Below, one piece after another: positions 1-7,508 of a DNA stretch of 64,000 nucleotides (positions within the stretch are counted from its first letter, which is position 1; each line of letters starts with the position of its first letter). Position numbers and translations under genes: made by a program. The notes beneath the pieces are model-generated. The model made no database searches, was not told the DNA's origin, and was given only the letters and a program-made list of their open reading frames with translations. Source of the stretch: Enterobacterales bacterium (lineage in GTDB: Bacteria > Pseudomonadota > Gammaproteobacteria > Enterobacterales > Enterobacteriaceae); NCBI GenBank assembly GCA_015655145.1, contig JAATFO010000001.1, positions 1 through 64,000 of the forward strand, written 5' to 3'.

Positions 1-582
1 AAGACGGCCTCTTCAATATCATGGGTGATCAACAAGATTTGCTTACCGCTGCCGCGCCATAGCGTCAGTAACAGCGTCTGCATCTGCTCACGGGTAAACG
101 CATCAAGTGCGGCAAAAGGTTCATCGAGCAACAGCAACTGTGGCTCAGCGGCCAGCGCACGCGCGAGCCCCCACGCGCTGCCGCATTCCCCCGGAAAGCT
201 GCCAGATAAACCGTTTCTCCGCGCCTTCCAGCCCCACTTTTCCTGGCATTTGGCGAGCAATGGACTGCCGCTGTACTTTGCCGATGCCCGCCAGTTGTAA
301 ACCAAATGCCACGTTATCCAGCACATTGCGCCACGGCAACAGCCCCTCATGCTGAAACACCACCCCACGATCCGCCCCAGGGCCGGTGATGGCATGGCCA
401 TTCAGCGAAATGCTGCCCCCATCGATCGGCAAAAAACCGGCGATCACATTCAGTAAGGTCGTTTTGCCGCAGCCCGATGGGCCAGGCACCACCAGCAATT
501 CCCCGGAATCAATGGTTAAATTGATATCCTGCAAGACCTGATGATCGGCATAATGCGCGGTAAGATGGGAGACAGAAAGCAT
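1..582 (-). pseudogene. tauB: Taurine ABC transporter ATP-binding subunit, frameshifted, 3' end outside window
   Basis: Would energise taurine uptake as the cytoplasmic ATPase of TauABC, supplying sulfur from sulfonates. The reading frame from ATG at 582 has Walker A GPSGCGKT at residues 34-41, the Q-loop stretch [12 protein letters not shown], and an ABC signature LSGGM at 129-133. After Gly138 the frame runs into a stop at 145. Removing one G from the five-G run (C's at 168-172 on the plus strand) restores [12 protein letters not shown], then Walker B LLLLDEP and H-loop LITHD up to position 1. The gene therefore carries a +1 frameshift or a base-calling error in a homopolymer. A proline in [10 protein letters not shown], where E. 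coli TauB has leucine, is also unusual. It starts 9 bp after tauA, so it is the second gene of that operon; tauC and tauD would lie left of the window. Confidence 0.85.
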
Positions 583-591
583 CGGCGCGCC

Positions 592-1572
592 TTATCGTTC
601 AGCAATCTGTTTAACAAAACGATCGGTGACATAGTCGTGATAATCGCCAGCGGCGTGCGGCACTTTTCCCTGCTCTTGCAGGAACTGTGCAGTATCGACG
701 ATGGCTTTATTGACCGGTTGCCCCAGTTGCTGAACTTGTTGTTTCGCCGTCAGGTAGGTATTTCCTTTTACCAGCGGCGGGATCTGTTCATTGGGCACGC
801 CACTCAGGCGCGCAAGTTTGTTCAGATTGTCTCCCTGACCGAGCCACTGATCAGGATTATCGAGATAGGCTTGCTGCGCTGCCAGCGCGCTGCGCGCAAA
901 CGCGGTAACTACCTCCGGGTGTTTTGCCGCAAAGTCTTTGCGCACCACCCAAACATCCAGCGTCGGTGCGCCCCACTGCCCCACCTGAGAAGAATCCGTC
1001 AGTACGGTGCCGGTTTTTTCCAACTCATTGACCGCTGGCGCCCAGACATAGGCACCATCAATGTCGCCCCGCTGCGAGGCTGCGATGATTGCGGGTGGTT
1101 GCCGGTTAATAATTTGTACCTGTCCCGGTTTAATACCCCAGTGTTTCAATGCCGCCTGCAAGCTGTAATGGGTCGTGGAAATAAACGGGACGGCGATACG
1201 TTTACCGATCAGATCACGCGGGGTTGTAATGTCTTTTTTCACCACCAGCGCTTCTGAACTACCGAGCTTCGAGGCTAACAGAAAAACCTCAATCGGCACC
1301 TGCTGGCTGGCCGAAACCGCCAACGGACTGGAACCGATATTGCCGATTTGTACATCACCGGACGCCAGCGCACGGACGACGCTGGAACCACTGTCGAATT
1401 TACGCCAGTCAACGTTTGCTCCACTTTGCCTGGCAAAGGTATTGTCTGCCTGCGCCACCTTGGCGGGCTCTGCGGAGGTTTGATACGCCACCGTAACATC
1501 CACCGCCCGCGCGTGTAGCGCCACCAGTGACAACACAGCCATAATCAACGATAAATGTCTTTTTCCTGGCAT
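592..1572 (-). CDS. tauA: Taurine ABC transporter periplasmic substrate-binding protein
   Basis: Binds taurine (2-aminoethanesulfonate) in the periplasm and delivers it to the TauBC transporter for use as a sulfur source. 326 aa against 320 in E. coli. Residues 1-23 form a Sec signal peptide ending HARA. The mature part follows E. coli TauA closely from memory, e.g. VTVAYQTSAEPAKVAQADNT, the SSPLAV stretch, PFISTTHYSLQAALKHWGIK and WAPAVNELEKTG. It is the first gene of a minus-strand operon with tauB. In E. coli tauABCD lies near hemB, not next to yheU, so the locus is displaced here. In E. coli the operon needs Cbl and CysB under sulfate limitation; I saw no certain Cbl site. Confidence 0.95.
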   Translation of the reverse strand: MPGKRHLSLIMAVLSLVALHARAVDVTVAYQTSAEPAKVAQADNTFARQSGANVDWRKFDSGSSVVRALASGDVQIGNIGSSPLAVSASQQVPIEVFLLASKLGSSEALVVKKDITTPRDLIGKRIAVPFISTTHYSLQAALKHWGIKPGQVQIINRQPPAIIAASQRGDIDGAYVWAPAVNELEKTGTVLTDSSQVGQWGAPTLDVWVVRKDFAAKHPEVVTAFARSALAAQQAYLDNPDQWLGQGDNLNKLARLSGVPNEQIPPLVKGNTYLTAKQQVQQLGQPVNKAIVDTAQFLQEQGKVPHAAGDYHDYVTDRFVKQIAER

Positions 1573-1640
1573 GATTCGCTCCGCTTACGGTTGGTTGATG
1601 CATGACAAACCGTTGTAACCGATGGCAGACATGAATTTAA

Positions 1641-1667
1641 AGTAATTAAAAATTATCTTTAATTACT
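1641..1667. promoter_or_regulatory. AT-rich palindrome upstream of tauA
   Basis: Perfect 10-bp inverted repeat (AGTAATTAAA and TTTAATTACT) separated by 7 bp, 69 bp upstream of the tauA start codon. It has no GC stem or U-run, so an intrinsic terminator is unlikely. A protein-binding site in the tauA control region is the simplest reading; the protein is unknown. Confidence 0.4.
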
Positions 1668-1751
1668 AATCTGCATTAGAAGATTTTTTGCTAATGCCAG
1701 GAAAAAGAAGGCAAAGCACCGACCGCGATAGCCGATGCAACACTAAGGACG

Positions 1752-2354
1752 CTAATGCCAGATTAGCAGGACGCATGCGGCAGTCAGCAACCCCATCACG
1801 CCATTAAACAGACACCAGATACGACGACTATGCAAAATACGGCCAATCAGGGTGCCAAAACTCAGCCAAATCACACTGGCAACCAGGTTGACCGTCACCA
1901 GGCCAATACTGATGGCGATAACTGACGAACGATAAGCGCCATCAGCCAGGCTAAAGCTTGCCACCGCGCCTAATGCCATCAGCCAGGCTTTTGGATTAAT
2001 CAGTTGCAGTAAACCGCCCTGCCAGAACGGCATTGGCGTTGCCGGGGGATGGCGGATGTCCAGATTCTCATAAGCGGCAGTGCCAATTTTCCACGCCAGC
2101 CACAACAGGTACAGGCTACCGGCGATTTTCAGCAACAGATGTACCGCCGGATATAACAAAATCAAACCGCCGACGCCAAACGCCACCAATAGCAACATCA
2201 CCTGCATGCCGATCATAATGCCGACCATCAGAGGCAAAGAACGAAGAAAACCAAAGCGAGCGCCCGAGGCAGTGAGTAACATATTATTCGGGCCGGGCGT
2301 GATCGCCGCCACCCACAGAAAGCCCAGCATTGACAGAAACATATTCAGTTCCAT
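1752..2354 (-). CDS. LysE/RhtB-family amino acid exporter
   Basis: Inner-membrane protein of about six transmembrane helices that would export an amino acid or related metabolite. 200 aa, the usual size for the family. The N-terminal helix carries the family hallmark TPGPNN (residues 20-25), followed by hydrophobic blocks at roughly 41-65, 70-90, 115-135, 143-165 and 180-200. It resembles cysteine/O-acetylserine exporter EamB in length and in the LYLLWLAWKIGTA stretch, but not closely enough to name it. Its position beside the taurine genes would fit sulfur amino acid traffic, which is inference. It is separated from tauA by 179 bp and faces away from yheU. Confidence 0.85.
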   Translation of the reverse strand: MELNMFLSMLGFLWVAAITPGPNNMLLTASGARFGFLRSLPLMVGIMIGMQVMLLLVAFGVGGLILLYPAVHLLLKIAGSLYLLWLAWKIGTAAYENLDIRHPPATPMPFWQGGLLQLINPKAWLMALGAVASFSLADGAYRSSVIAISIGLVTVNLVASVIWLSFGTLIGRILHSRRIWCLFNGVMGLLTAACVLLIWH

Positions 2355-2659
2355 AAAAACGGGTGCTCCTCACCCCAAAGATAACTCATCTGACGACGCT
2401 AACAGTCTAACCGGGCCCAGACAAGCCCGGAGGATATGAATTTTACCTCCACGCAACATTTCTCCTCATCCGGATGTCGCTCATCCACAGCCGTGAACCG
2501 GGACGGATGATGACGTTATTGCTGATCGGCGCTATTTGCCTGCTACTATTATTATCTGGCACTGAACAGAGTATGATGGGAATGTTGATTCCGGCGCCAC
2601 AGCGGTGACCGGCCCCTTCTATCCCGCAATACATTATCACTCTCTGGATAACTTACGTT
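2355..2659. other. Intergenic region between the LysE-type gene and yheU
   Basis: 305 bp between two divergently transcribed genes. It contains a GC-rich inverted repeat (CCGGGC ... GCCCGG, 2411-2430) without a clear U-run, and a possible 33-codon reading frame at 2507-2608. In E. coli yheT would lie directly upstream of yheU; no yheT remnant was recognised. Confidence 0.6.
2507..2608 (+). CDS. Possible small hydrophobic protein (33 aa)
   Basis: ATG at 2507 (or 2510) opens 33 codons ending in TGA at 2606-2608. The product begins MMTLLLIGAICLLLLLSG, a single hydrophobic helix ending near residue 18, followed by a short polar tail with four methionines. GGGACGG just upstream is a weak and close ribosome-binding site. 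No family recognised. It reads toward yheU, 51 bp upstream. Small membrane proteins of this shape are common in enterobacteria, but a chance frame of this length is also likely. Confidence 0.25.
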   Translation: MMTLLLIGAICLLLLLSGTEQSMMGMLIPAPQR

Positions 2660-2878
2660 GTGATTATTCCCTGGCAAGCACTAACACCGGATACGCTTGA
2701 TAGCCTGATTGAATCGTTCGTGTTACGCGAAGGGACTGATTATGGCGAGCAAGAGCGTCCACTGCGCGAAAAAGTGGACGATGTTCGCCGCCAGTTAACG
2801 CACGGCGAGGTGGTGGTGGTGTGGTCTGAATTGCATGAGACGGTGAATATTATGCCGCGTGCGTCATTCCATGATTAA
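2660..2878 (+). CDS. yheU: UPF0270 family protein YheU
   Basis: Small soluble protein of unknown function, 72 aa, the same length as E. coli YheU. Conserved stretches are IPWQAL at the start, [14 protein letters not shown], and [15 protein letters not shown] near the end. The start is GTG at 2660, giving the conserved N terminus; a GGA about 12 bp upstream is a poor ribosome-binding site. In E. coli yheU follows yheT and precedes prkB. Here both neighbours are replaced, by the tau/LysE module on the left and the catabolic island on the right. Its stop codon overlaps the stop of the convergent amidohydrolase gene. Confidence 0.93.
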   Translation: MIIPWQALTPDTLDSLIESFVLREGTDYGEQERPLREKVDDVRRQLTHGEVVVVWSELHETVNIMPRASFHD

Positions 2879-4260
2879 AAAGCGGACGAACGCCAGGCGC
2901 GATAACGATCATTACCGGTGCGTACCGCCAGAGATTGAGCCGCACGCTGTGAGCGCGCCAGTACCTCACGCTGATTCACTGTGGTGATTTCGCCGTTACG
3001 CATCACCGGCTGGCCATCAATAAAGACATCGGTCACTTCGTGGCCCAGTGCGGAATAGACCAGCGAGGAAACTGGGTGATGAATCGGCGTCATTGCCGGA
3101 TGATCCGTCCCAACCACCACCACATCGGCACATTTTCCTATTTCCAGCGAGCCAACCTGATGGTCAAGACCAATCGCCCGTGCGCCGTCAATGGTCGCCA
3201 TCTCCAGCACTTTCTCCGCTGTCATGATGGTGGGATCGCGATGTACACCTTTTTGCATTAACGCTGCAGTTTTCATCGCCTGGAACAGACTATGATTGTT
3301 ACTGCTTGCCGGACCATCGGACCCCAGCCCCACCGTCAAACCAGCCGCCAGCATCGCGGGAATCGGCGGGATCCCTGAAGCCAGGTACAAGTTGCTACAG
3401 GGATTATGAGAGATTCGCACATCATGGTGTTTCAGGGCGCGAATGTCGCGGGTGCTGCACTGTACACAATGTACCGCCAACACATCAGGCCCCAGAAAAC
3501 CGATATTGCTGAGAAATTCAGTATCACTGCTCTGAAAACGCTGCTGCGCCTGCTGGATTTCAAAATCTGTTTCTGCAACATGTGTGGTGATCAACACCCC
3601 GGTTTCATCGGCAAGCTGGCGCGTACCACGTAGCACCTTCTCGTCCAGCGCCCAGATCATACTGGGCGCAAGGCCCACTTTTACCCGTCCCTCGGGATGA
3701 TGGTAACGTTCAATCACCTTGCGGGCATCCGCCAGCGCGGTTTCGGCGCTTTCGATCAGCGCTGCGGGGATCCCCTGTTCACGACCGGTGGTAAGAAAAC
3801 CCCGGCATACGTGTCCGCGCAAGCCACTTATTTGAAACGCCTCAATCACTTTGGCCGTTAATCCCGGACGTGGATGGGCGTACATAAAATCCACCAGCGA
3901 CGTGACGCCGGAACGAATCGACTCCACACAGCCATGTAATGCGGCGGCAAAGACATCCTCTTCCGTGAGCGCCACCGCACTGGGACCGGTCATGCAGGTA
4001 AACCACTTTTTCAGCACCATGTCATCGCCCAACCCTTTCAACAGGGTCTGAAACAGATGAGTATGGGTATTCACCATCCCCGGCATGATAATCGCCTCGC
4101 GGCAATCGATCATTTCCGCTTCCGGATAAGCCGCCATCAGCGTTTGTCGCGTACCGATCGCGGCGATTTTGTTGCCGGCAATGATCAGGCTGGCCTGTTC
4201 AAGAATCTCACGCCGGGCATTCATGGTGATCACCCAGCCATCAGCAAGCAAATAAGCCAT
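2875..4260 (-). CDS. Amidohydrolase of the ATZ/TRZ type (deaminase or dechlorinase-like)
   Basis: Metal-dependent hydrolase of the amidohydrolase superfamily, 461 aa, probably removing an amino or similar group from a nitrogen heterocycle in the cytoplasm. The mononuclear metal site is complete: His66 and His68 in NTHTHLF, His227 in TTHVAE, His264 in AVHC, Asp315 in GSDG. The C-terminal third ([20 protein letters not shown], then HPAMTPIHH) resembles what I recall of AtzA/TriA. The same superfamily holds guanine, 8-oxoguanine and 5'-deoxyadenosine deaminases and SsnA, so the substrate cannot be read from sequence. It is the last gene of the BMP-transporter operon, 9 bp after the cysteine hydrolase, and ends tail-to-tail with yheU. 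Confidence 0.88.
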   Translation of the reverse strand: MAYLLADGWVITMNARREILEQASLIIAGNKIAAIGTRQTLMAAYPEAEMIDCREAIIMPGMVNTHTHLFQTLLKGLGDDMVLKKWFTCMTGPSAVALTEEDVFAAALHGCVESIRSGVTSLVDFMYAHPRPGLTAKVIEAFQISGLRGHVCRGFLTTGREQGIPAALIESAETALADARKVIERYHHPEGRVKVGLAPSMIWALDEKVLRGTRQLADETGVLITTHVAETDFEIQQAQQRFQSSDTEFLSNIGFLGPDVLAVHCVQCSTRDIRALKHHDVRISHNPCSNLYLASGIPPIPAMLAAGLTVGLGSDGPASSNNHSLFQAMKTAALMQKGVHRDPTIMTAEKVLEMATIDGARAIGLDHQVGSLEIGKCADVVVVGTDHPAMTPIHHPVSSLVYSALGHEVTDVFIDGQPVMRNGEITTVNQREVLARSQRAAQSLAVRTGNDRYRAWRSSAF

Positions 4261-4269
4261 GCGCCTTCC

Positions 4270-5031
4270 TTATAGCTGTTGTCGCAATTCTGCGGCGTTG
4301 ACCACAAAACCAAAACATTGTTGTACGTTATACAACGCGGCATCGAGACAATACGCTGGCGAAGTGGTTGCGCTGCAATCTTCCAGCAATAAGCAGTCGT
4401 AGCCGCGAAAATTGGCATCCTGTAACGTACAGAGTACGCACTGATCGACATTCACCCCGGCGAACAGCAAGGTGGTGATACCCAAATTGCGTAATACGCT
4501 ATCAAGCACCGTATCCTGAAAACCAGACATGCGGTATTTATCGATACAGATATCCTGGTCGGCGGGGGTCAGTTCATCCACCACCGCCGCAGCCCAACTG
4601 CCCGCCTGTAACACCGGTTCACCAGACACCGGGAGGGCATCGCCCAGTCCAACGCCATCACCGTACGGGTTATACACATGCAACAGCGCCGGACTGAGAT
4701 TGAGCTTATCCGGGCGGTTCCCCCAGTTAAGCCAAATGATCGGCACCGCCGCGCGACGCAAGACAGGCAACAACTGCTGTAATGGCGCGATCGGTGTCCG
4801 TGCCGGCGTGATATCAACGCCAATATGCCCGAGCCAGCCATCGGCGTGACAAAAATCATTTTGCATATCAATAACAATCAATGCCGTACGCTGTAAATCA
4901 AACGTCACTTCGCGCCCGCGGCTGCTGAGCGAAATGGGGTGCGGCGTCAGCGGTATCCGCACCATATCCACGCGGGTTGCCGTAACATGCCATTGATTAT
5001 ACTGTGTGCTTCCCAGCGGATAACCCGCCAT
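4270..5031 (-). CDS. Isochorismatase-fold cysteine hydrolase
   Basis: Cysteine hydrolase of the family holding nicotinamidase, N-carbamoylsarcosine amidase, biuret hydrolase BiuH and RutB; likely cleaves a linear amide or ureide. Counting from GTG at 5043, the triad is Asp59 (VIDMQNDF), Lys169 (DKYRM) and Cys202 (NVDQCVLCT). I prefer ATG at 5031 because GAGTGGG lies 7 bp upstream and this ATG follows the ancestral cupin stop by one base; GTG at 5043 would add four residues. The EDCSATTSP stretch after the nucleophile is typical of the ureide-cleaving members. It sits between the cupin and the amidohydrolase genes, which suggests consecutive steps, but no substrate can be assigned. Confidence 0.87.
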   Translation of the reverse strand: MAGYPLGSTQYNQWHVTATRVDMVRIPLTPHPISLSSRGREVTFDLQRTALIVIDMQNDFCHADGWLGHIGVDITPARTPIAPLQQLLPVLRRAAVPIIWLNWGNRPDKLNLSPALLHVYNPYGDGVGLGDALPVSGEPVLQAGSWAAAVVDELTPADQDICIDKYRMSGFQDTVLDSVLRNLGITTLLFAGVNVDQCVLCTLQDANFRGYDCLLLEDCSATTSPAYCLDAALYNVQQCFGFVVNAAELRQQL

Positions 5032-5032
5032 A

Positions 5033-5454
5033 TTAATGCCCACTCAGAACACGTAAGTCTTCTTCATCAAGTTGCATCGGCTCACCCGCGCGAATCAGTT
5101 CGGCAAACCCTTCATTCGGCATCATCACCGTTAACGTGTACAGTTTGCCACTGCCGGTATACGGATAAGATGCTCATTACCCGGATGCAGCAACAGCGAA
5201 TCCCCTTGCCGGATCGCCACTTCCTTGCCATCGCATCGGGCAATACCTTCACCGTGCAACACATAGAAGAACTCATGGGCACTGGCGTGTTCATTCGGCG
5301 GCGTCGCGCCACCCACAGTAAAAATTTCCACCACAAAAATGTGGGCGATTTCATCCTGCTGCTGATCAAACAGAATGGCGAAATAGTTAGTATCCTTTGG
5401 ACTGATGCGAAATACCTGTGCTTCTGCCGCATTGGTTAAACGGAATTTTTTCAT
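5033..5454 (-). pseudogene. Small cupin-domain protein, frameshifted near the C terminus
   Basis: Single-domain cupin of about 140 aa with a -1 frameshift. The intact frame from 5454 encodes 107 aa and ends in unrelated residues after GNEHLIR. Restoring one base near 5159-5161 gives NTGSGKLYTLTVMMPNEGF and continues to a stop at 5033-5035, one base before the next gene's ATG. Cupin motif 1 is seen as HASAHEFFYVLHGEG. Motif 2, GDSLLLHPGNEHLIRN, is completed only in the restored frame, which supplies the final Asn. The role is unknown; small cupins can be isomerases, lyases, dioxygenases or ligand sensors. It lies in the operon 3 bp after the second permease gene. Confidence 0.8.
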
Positions 5455-5457
5455 TAT

Positions 5458-6396
5458 TTACTCCTTACGGTAAGGCTGAGTTAACGCGCCCGGTTGAACC
5501 GTCCGCCCCACCACGCCGGACATTGCCAGAATGGTGAGCAGATAGGGCAGCGCAAGCAGCAATTGAGGGGGTAACGTACTTTCAAACAGTTGCAGGGAAA
5601 GCTGAAGGGCATCTGCCGCACCAAAAATAAATGCGGCTATCAGTGCTTTGACCGGACTCCAGCGACCAAAGATCACGATCGCCAGCGCAATAAAACCTTG
5701 TCCGCTGACAATGTTGTCACGAAACAGACCAATTTGCGCCGTCACCAAATAGCTGCCCGCCAACCCCGCGCCAAGACAGGAAAGCAACACGCCCCAGGTC
5801 CGGATTTTCAATACATTAAGACCCGCAGCATGGGCCGCGCGAGGATTTTCGCCCACCGCGCGCAGTGACAAACCAAAACGCGTATGAAACAAACCATAAT
5901 GAGCCAGCACCAGCACCAGCAATGTCAGGTAGAGGGGTAATGGCTGGCTAAACAATATCGGGCCAATACCAGGGATCGATGACAATAACGGTATTGGCAA
6001 CGGATCCAGCATCCGGATGGTCGGCGAGGCGCGGTTGCCCATCACCAGTGAATAAGTCCAGGTCGCGAATCCGGCGGCAAGGATATTAAACACAATGCCT
6101 ACCACAATTTGGCTGGCATGCGCCCGCAGGTAGAGCGCGGCCAGTAATATGCCCACCAGTAACCCCGCCGCACCGCCGGCAATAAATCCCAGTGCGGTTG
6201 AACCACTGAAGACGGCGACCATATAACTTCCCAACGCCCCCATTAAAATGGTGCCTTCAAGGCCGATGTTGAGCACACCCGCCCGTTCCGCATAAATTTC
6301 GCCAAGCGCTGCCAGCAGTACCGGTCCGGCCAGCCTGACCGCCGCCGCCAGCCAGGTGGCGATAAACGCGGCATCAATATGCGACAATTCGCTCAT
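5458..6396 (-). CDS. BMP-type nucleoside ABC transporter, permease subunit 2
   Basis: Inner-membrane permease, 312 aa, of the branched-chain/ribose-like permease family, in the subgroup that works with BMP (basic membrane protein) binding proteins to import nucleosides or related compounds. The EAA-region equivalent is ERAGVLNIGLEGTILMGAL (about residues 33-51). Eight to nine hydrophobic segments run to the C terminus. It overlaps the upstream permease gene by 4 bp (ATGA), and the cupin gene follows after 3 bp, so translation is probably coupled. Confidence 0.9.
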   Translation of the reverse strand: MSELSHIDAAFIATWLAAAVRLAGPVLLAALGEIYAERAGVLNIGLEGTILMGALGSYMVAVFSGSTALGFIAGGAAGLLVGILLAALYLRAHASQIVVGIVFNILAAGFATWTYSLVMGNRASPTIRMLDPLPIPLLSSIPGIGPILFSQPLPLYLTLLVLVLAHYGLFHTRFGLSLRAVGENPRAAHAAGLNVLKIRTWGVLLSCLGAGLAGSYLVTAQIGLFRDNIVSGQGFIALAIVIFGRWSPVKALIAAFIFGAADALQLSLQLFESTLPPQLLLALPYLLTILAMSGVVGRTVQPGALTQPYRKE

Positions 6397-7508
6397 GATT
6401 TCTCCTCCGACAACGGCGCTGCGGCGACTGCCTGACCTGGCCAGTGCAAACGGTAATAACGCAAGATATCCCCGGCCAAAATCAGCAAAACAACCAGGCT
6501 TTGTAAAATCAGCACCACCGAGGTAGGTAAACCGCTTTGACGTTGCATTGCGCTGCCGCCGACTTCAAGACCGCCATAAAGAATCGCGGTCGGGATCACC
6601 AGTAACGGATTGAGGCGCGCCAGCAGCGCCACCACCACACCGACAAAACCAACACCGCCTGAAATACCCTCCATCAGGCGGTGCTGCACGCCCAGCACGG
6701 CACACAATCCCGCCAGCGCCGCCAGCCCACCGCCCAGCAACACCGCGCTCATTTGCCGTTTATTCACATCAATCCCGCCATAACGTGCGGCTTTGGGGTT
6801 CAACCCACTGACAATGATTTCATAACCCGTCGGCGTGGCGCGCATCAGCCACCAGACGAATAAGGTGGCAAGCAATGCCAGTGCGAGGCCCCAGTGCGCC
6901 CGCGTGCCGCTCATTAGATAGGGTAACCAGCTATCCGTCGGTAAACGCGGTGTTTGCGGTAAGTCACCGCTGGCGCGCATCGGGCCGGAAACCAGGTATT
7001 GCAACAGAAAAATCGCGACATAATTGGCCATCAGGGAGATCAACACATCGTTGCCGCCAAACCGTACCCGTAACGCGCCAACCCAACCGGCCCAGAGTGC
7101 GCCAGCCACAAAGGCGGCGCTCATCACCACTGGCCAGTAAGCCCACCCGGGTAACACCCAAGGTAAACCTTGCGGGGTTCCCGCCAACGCTATCCAACTG
7201 GCCGTCGCCGCCCCCATCAGAAAGCACCCCTCGAAACCAATGTAGCCCAGCCCGGCGCGCCAGATGACAATGGTCGCCAGTGCAATCAGGATTAATGGGG
7301 TACTTTGTACTAATGTGAGGCCAAATCCGCGCCATGAACCGAAGGCGTCGTTGAACAGAAAGCCATACGCGATCAAGGGATTGCCGCCAAAGGGAATAAA
7401 CAGCAAACCAGCAAGAATAAAGGCTGCCAGCATGGCGCTAAACGTGGTGAGCGCAATCGCCGCCGCGGAATCGGCCGGGGCAAGGCGCTTTTCAAATCGC
7501 AGCTTCAT
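6393..7508 (-). CDS. BMP-type nucleoside ABC transporter, permease subunit 1
   Basis: Larger of the two permeases, 371 aa, pairing with the 312-aa subunit to form the membrane channel. About ten hydrophobic segments; a variant of the conserved permease motif is visible as AGLGYIGFEGCFLMGAAT (about residues 85-102). The first helix is preceded by a short basic N terminus (MKLRFEKR), consistent with cytoplasmic placement. Its start overlaps the ATPase gene by 17 bp. The pair order long-then-short permease after a double ATPase is the usual arrangement of these importers. Confidence 0.9.
   Translation of the reverse strand: MKLRFEKRLAPADSAAAIALTTFSAMLAAFILAGLLFIPFGGNPLIAYGFLFNDAFGSWRGFGLTLVQSTPLILIALATIVIWRAGLGYIGFEGCFLMGAATASWIALAGTPQGLPWVLPGWAYWPVVMSAAFVAGALWAGWVGALRVRFGGNDVLISLMANYVAIFLLQYLVSGPMRASGDLPQTPRLPTDSWLPYLMSGTRAHWGLALALLATLFVWWLMRATPTGYEIIVSGLNPKAARYGGIDVNKRQMSAVLLGGGLAALAGLCAVLGVQHRLMEGISGGVGFVGVVVALLARLNPLLVIPTAILYGGLEVGGSAMQRQSGLPTSVVLILQSLVVLLILAGDILRYYRLHWPGQAVAAAPLSEEKS

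Noticed and set aside
541..1257. Long plus-strand open frame opposite tauA (238 codons)
   Set aside because: Antisense to a gene with strong family similarity; the encoded protein is Arg/Cys-rich with no recognisable domain.
2443..2640. 65-codon minus-strand frame upstream of yheU
   Set aside because: No recognisable motif; overlaps the small hydrophobic frame and lacks a ribosome-binding site.
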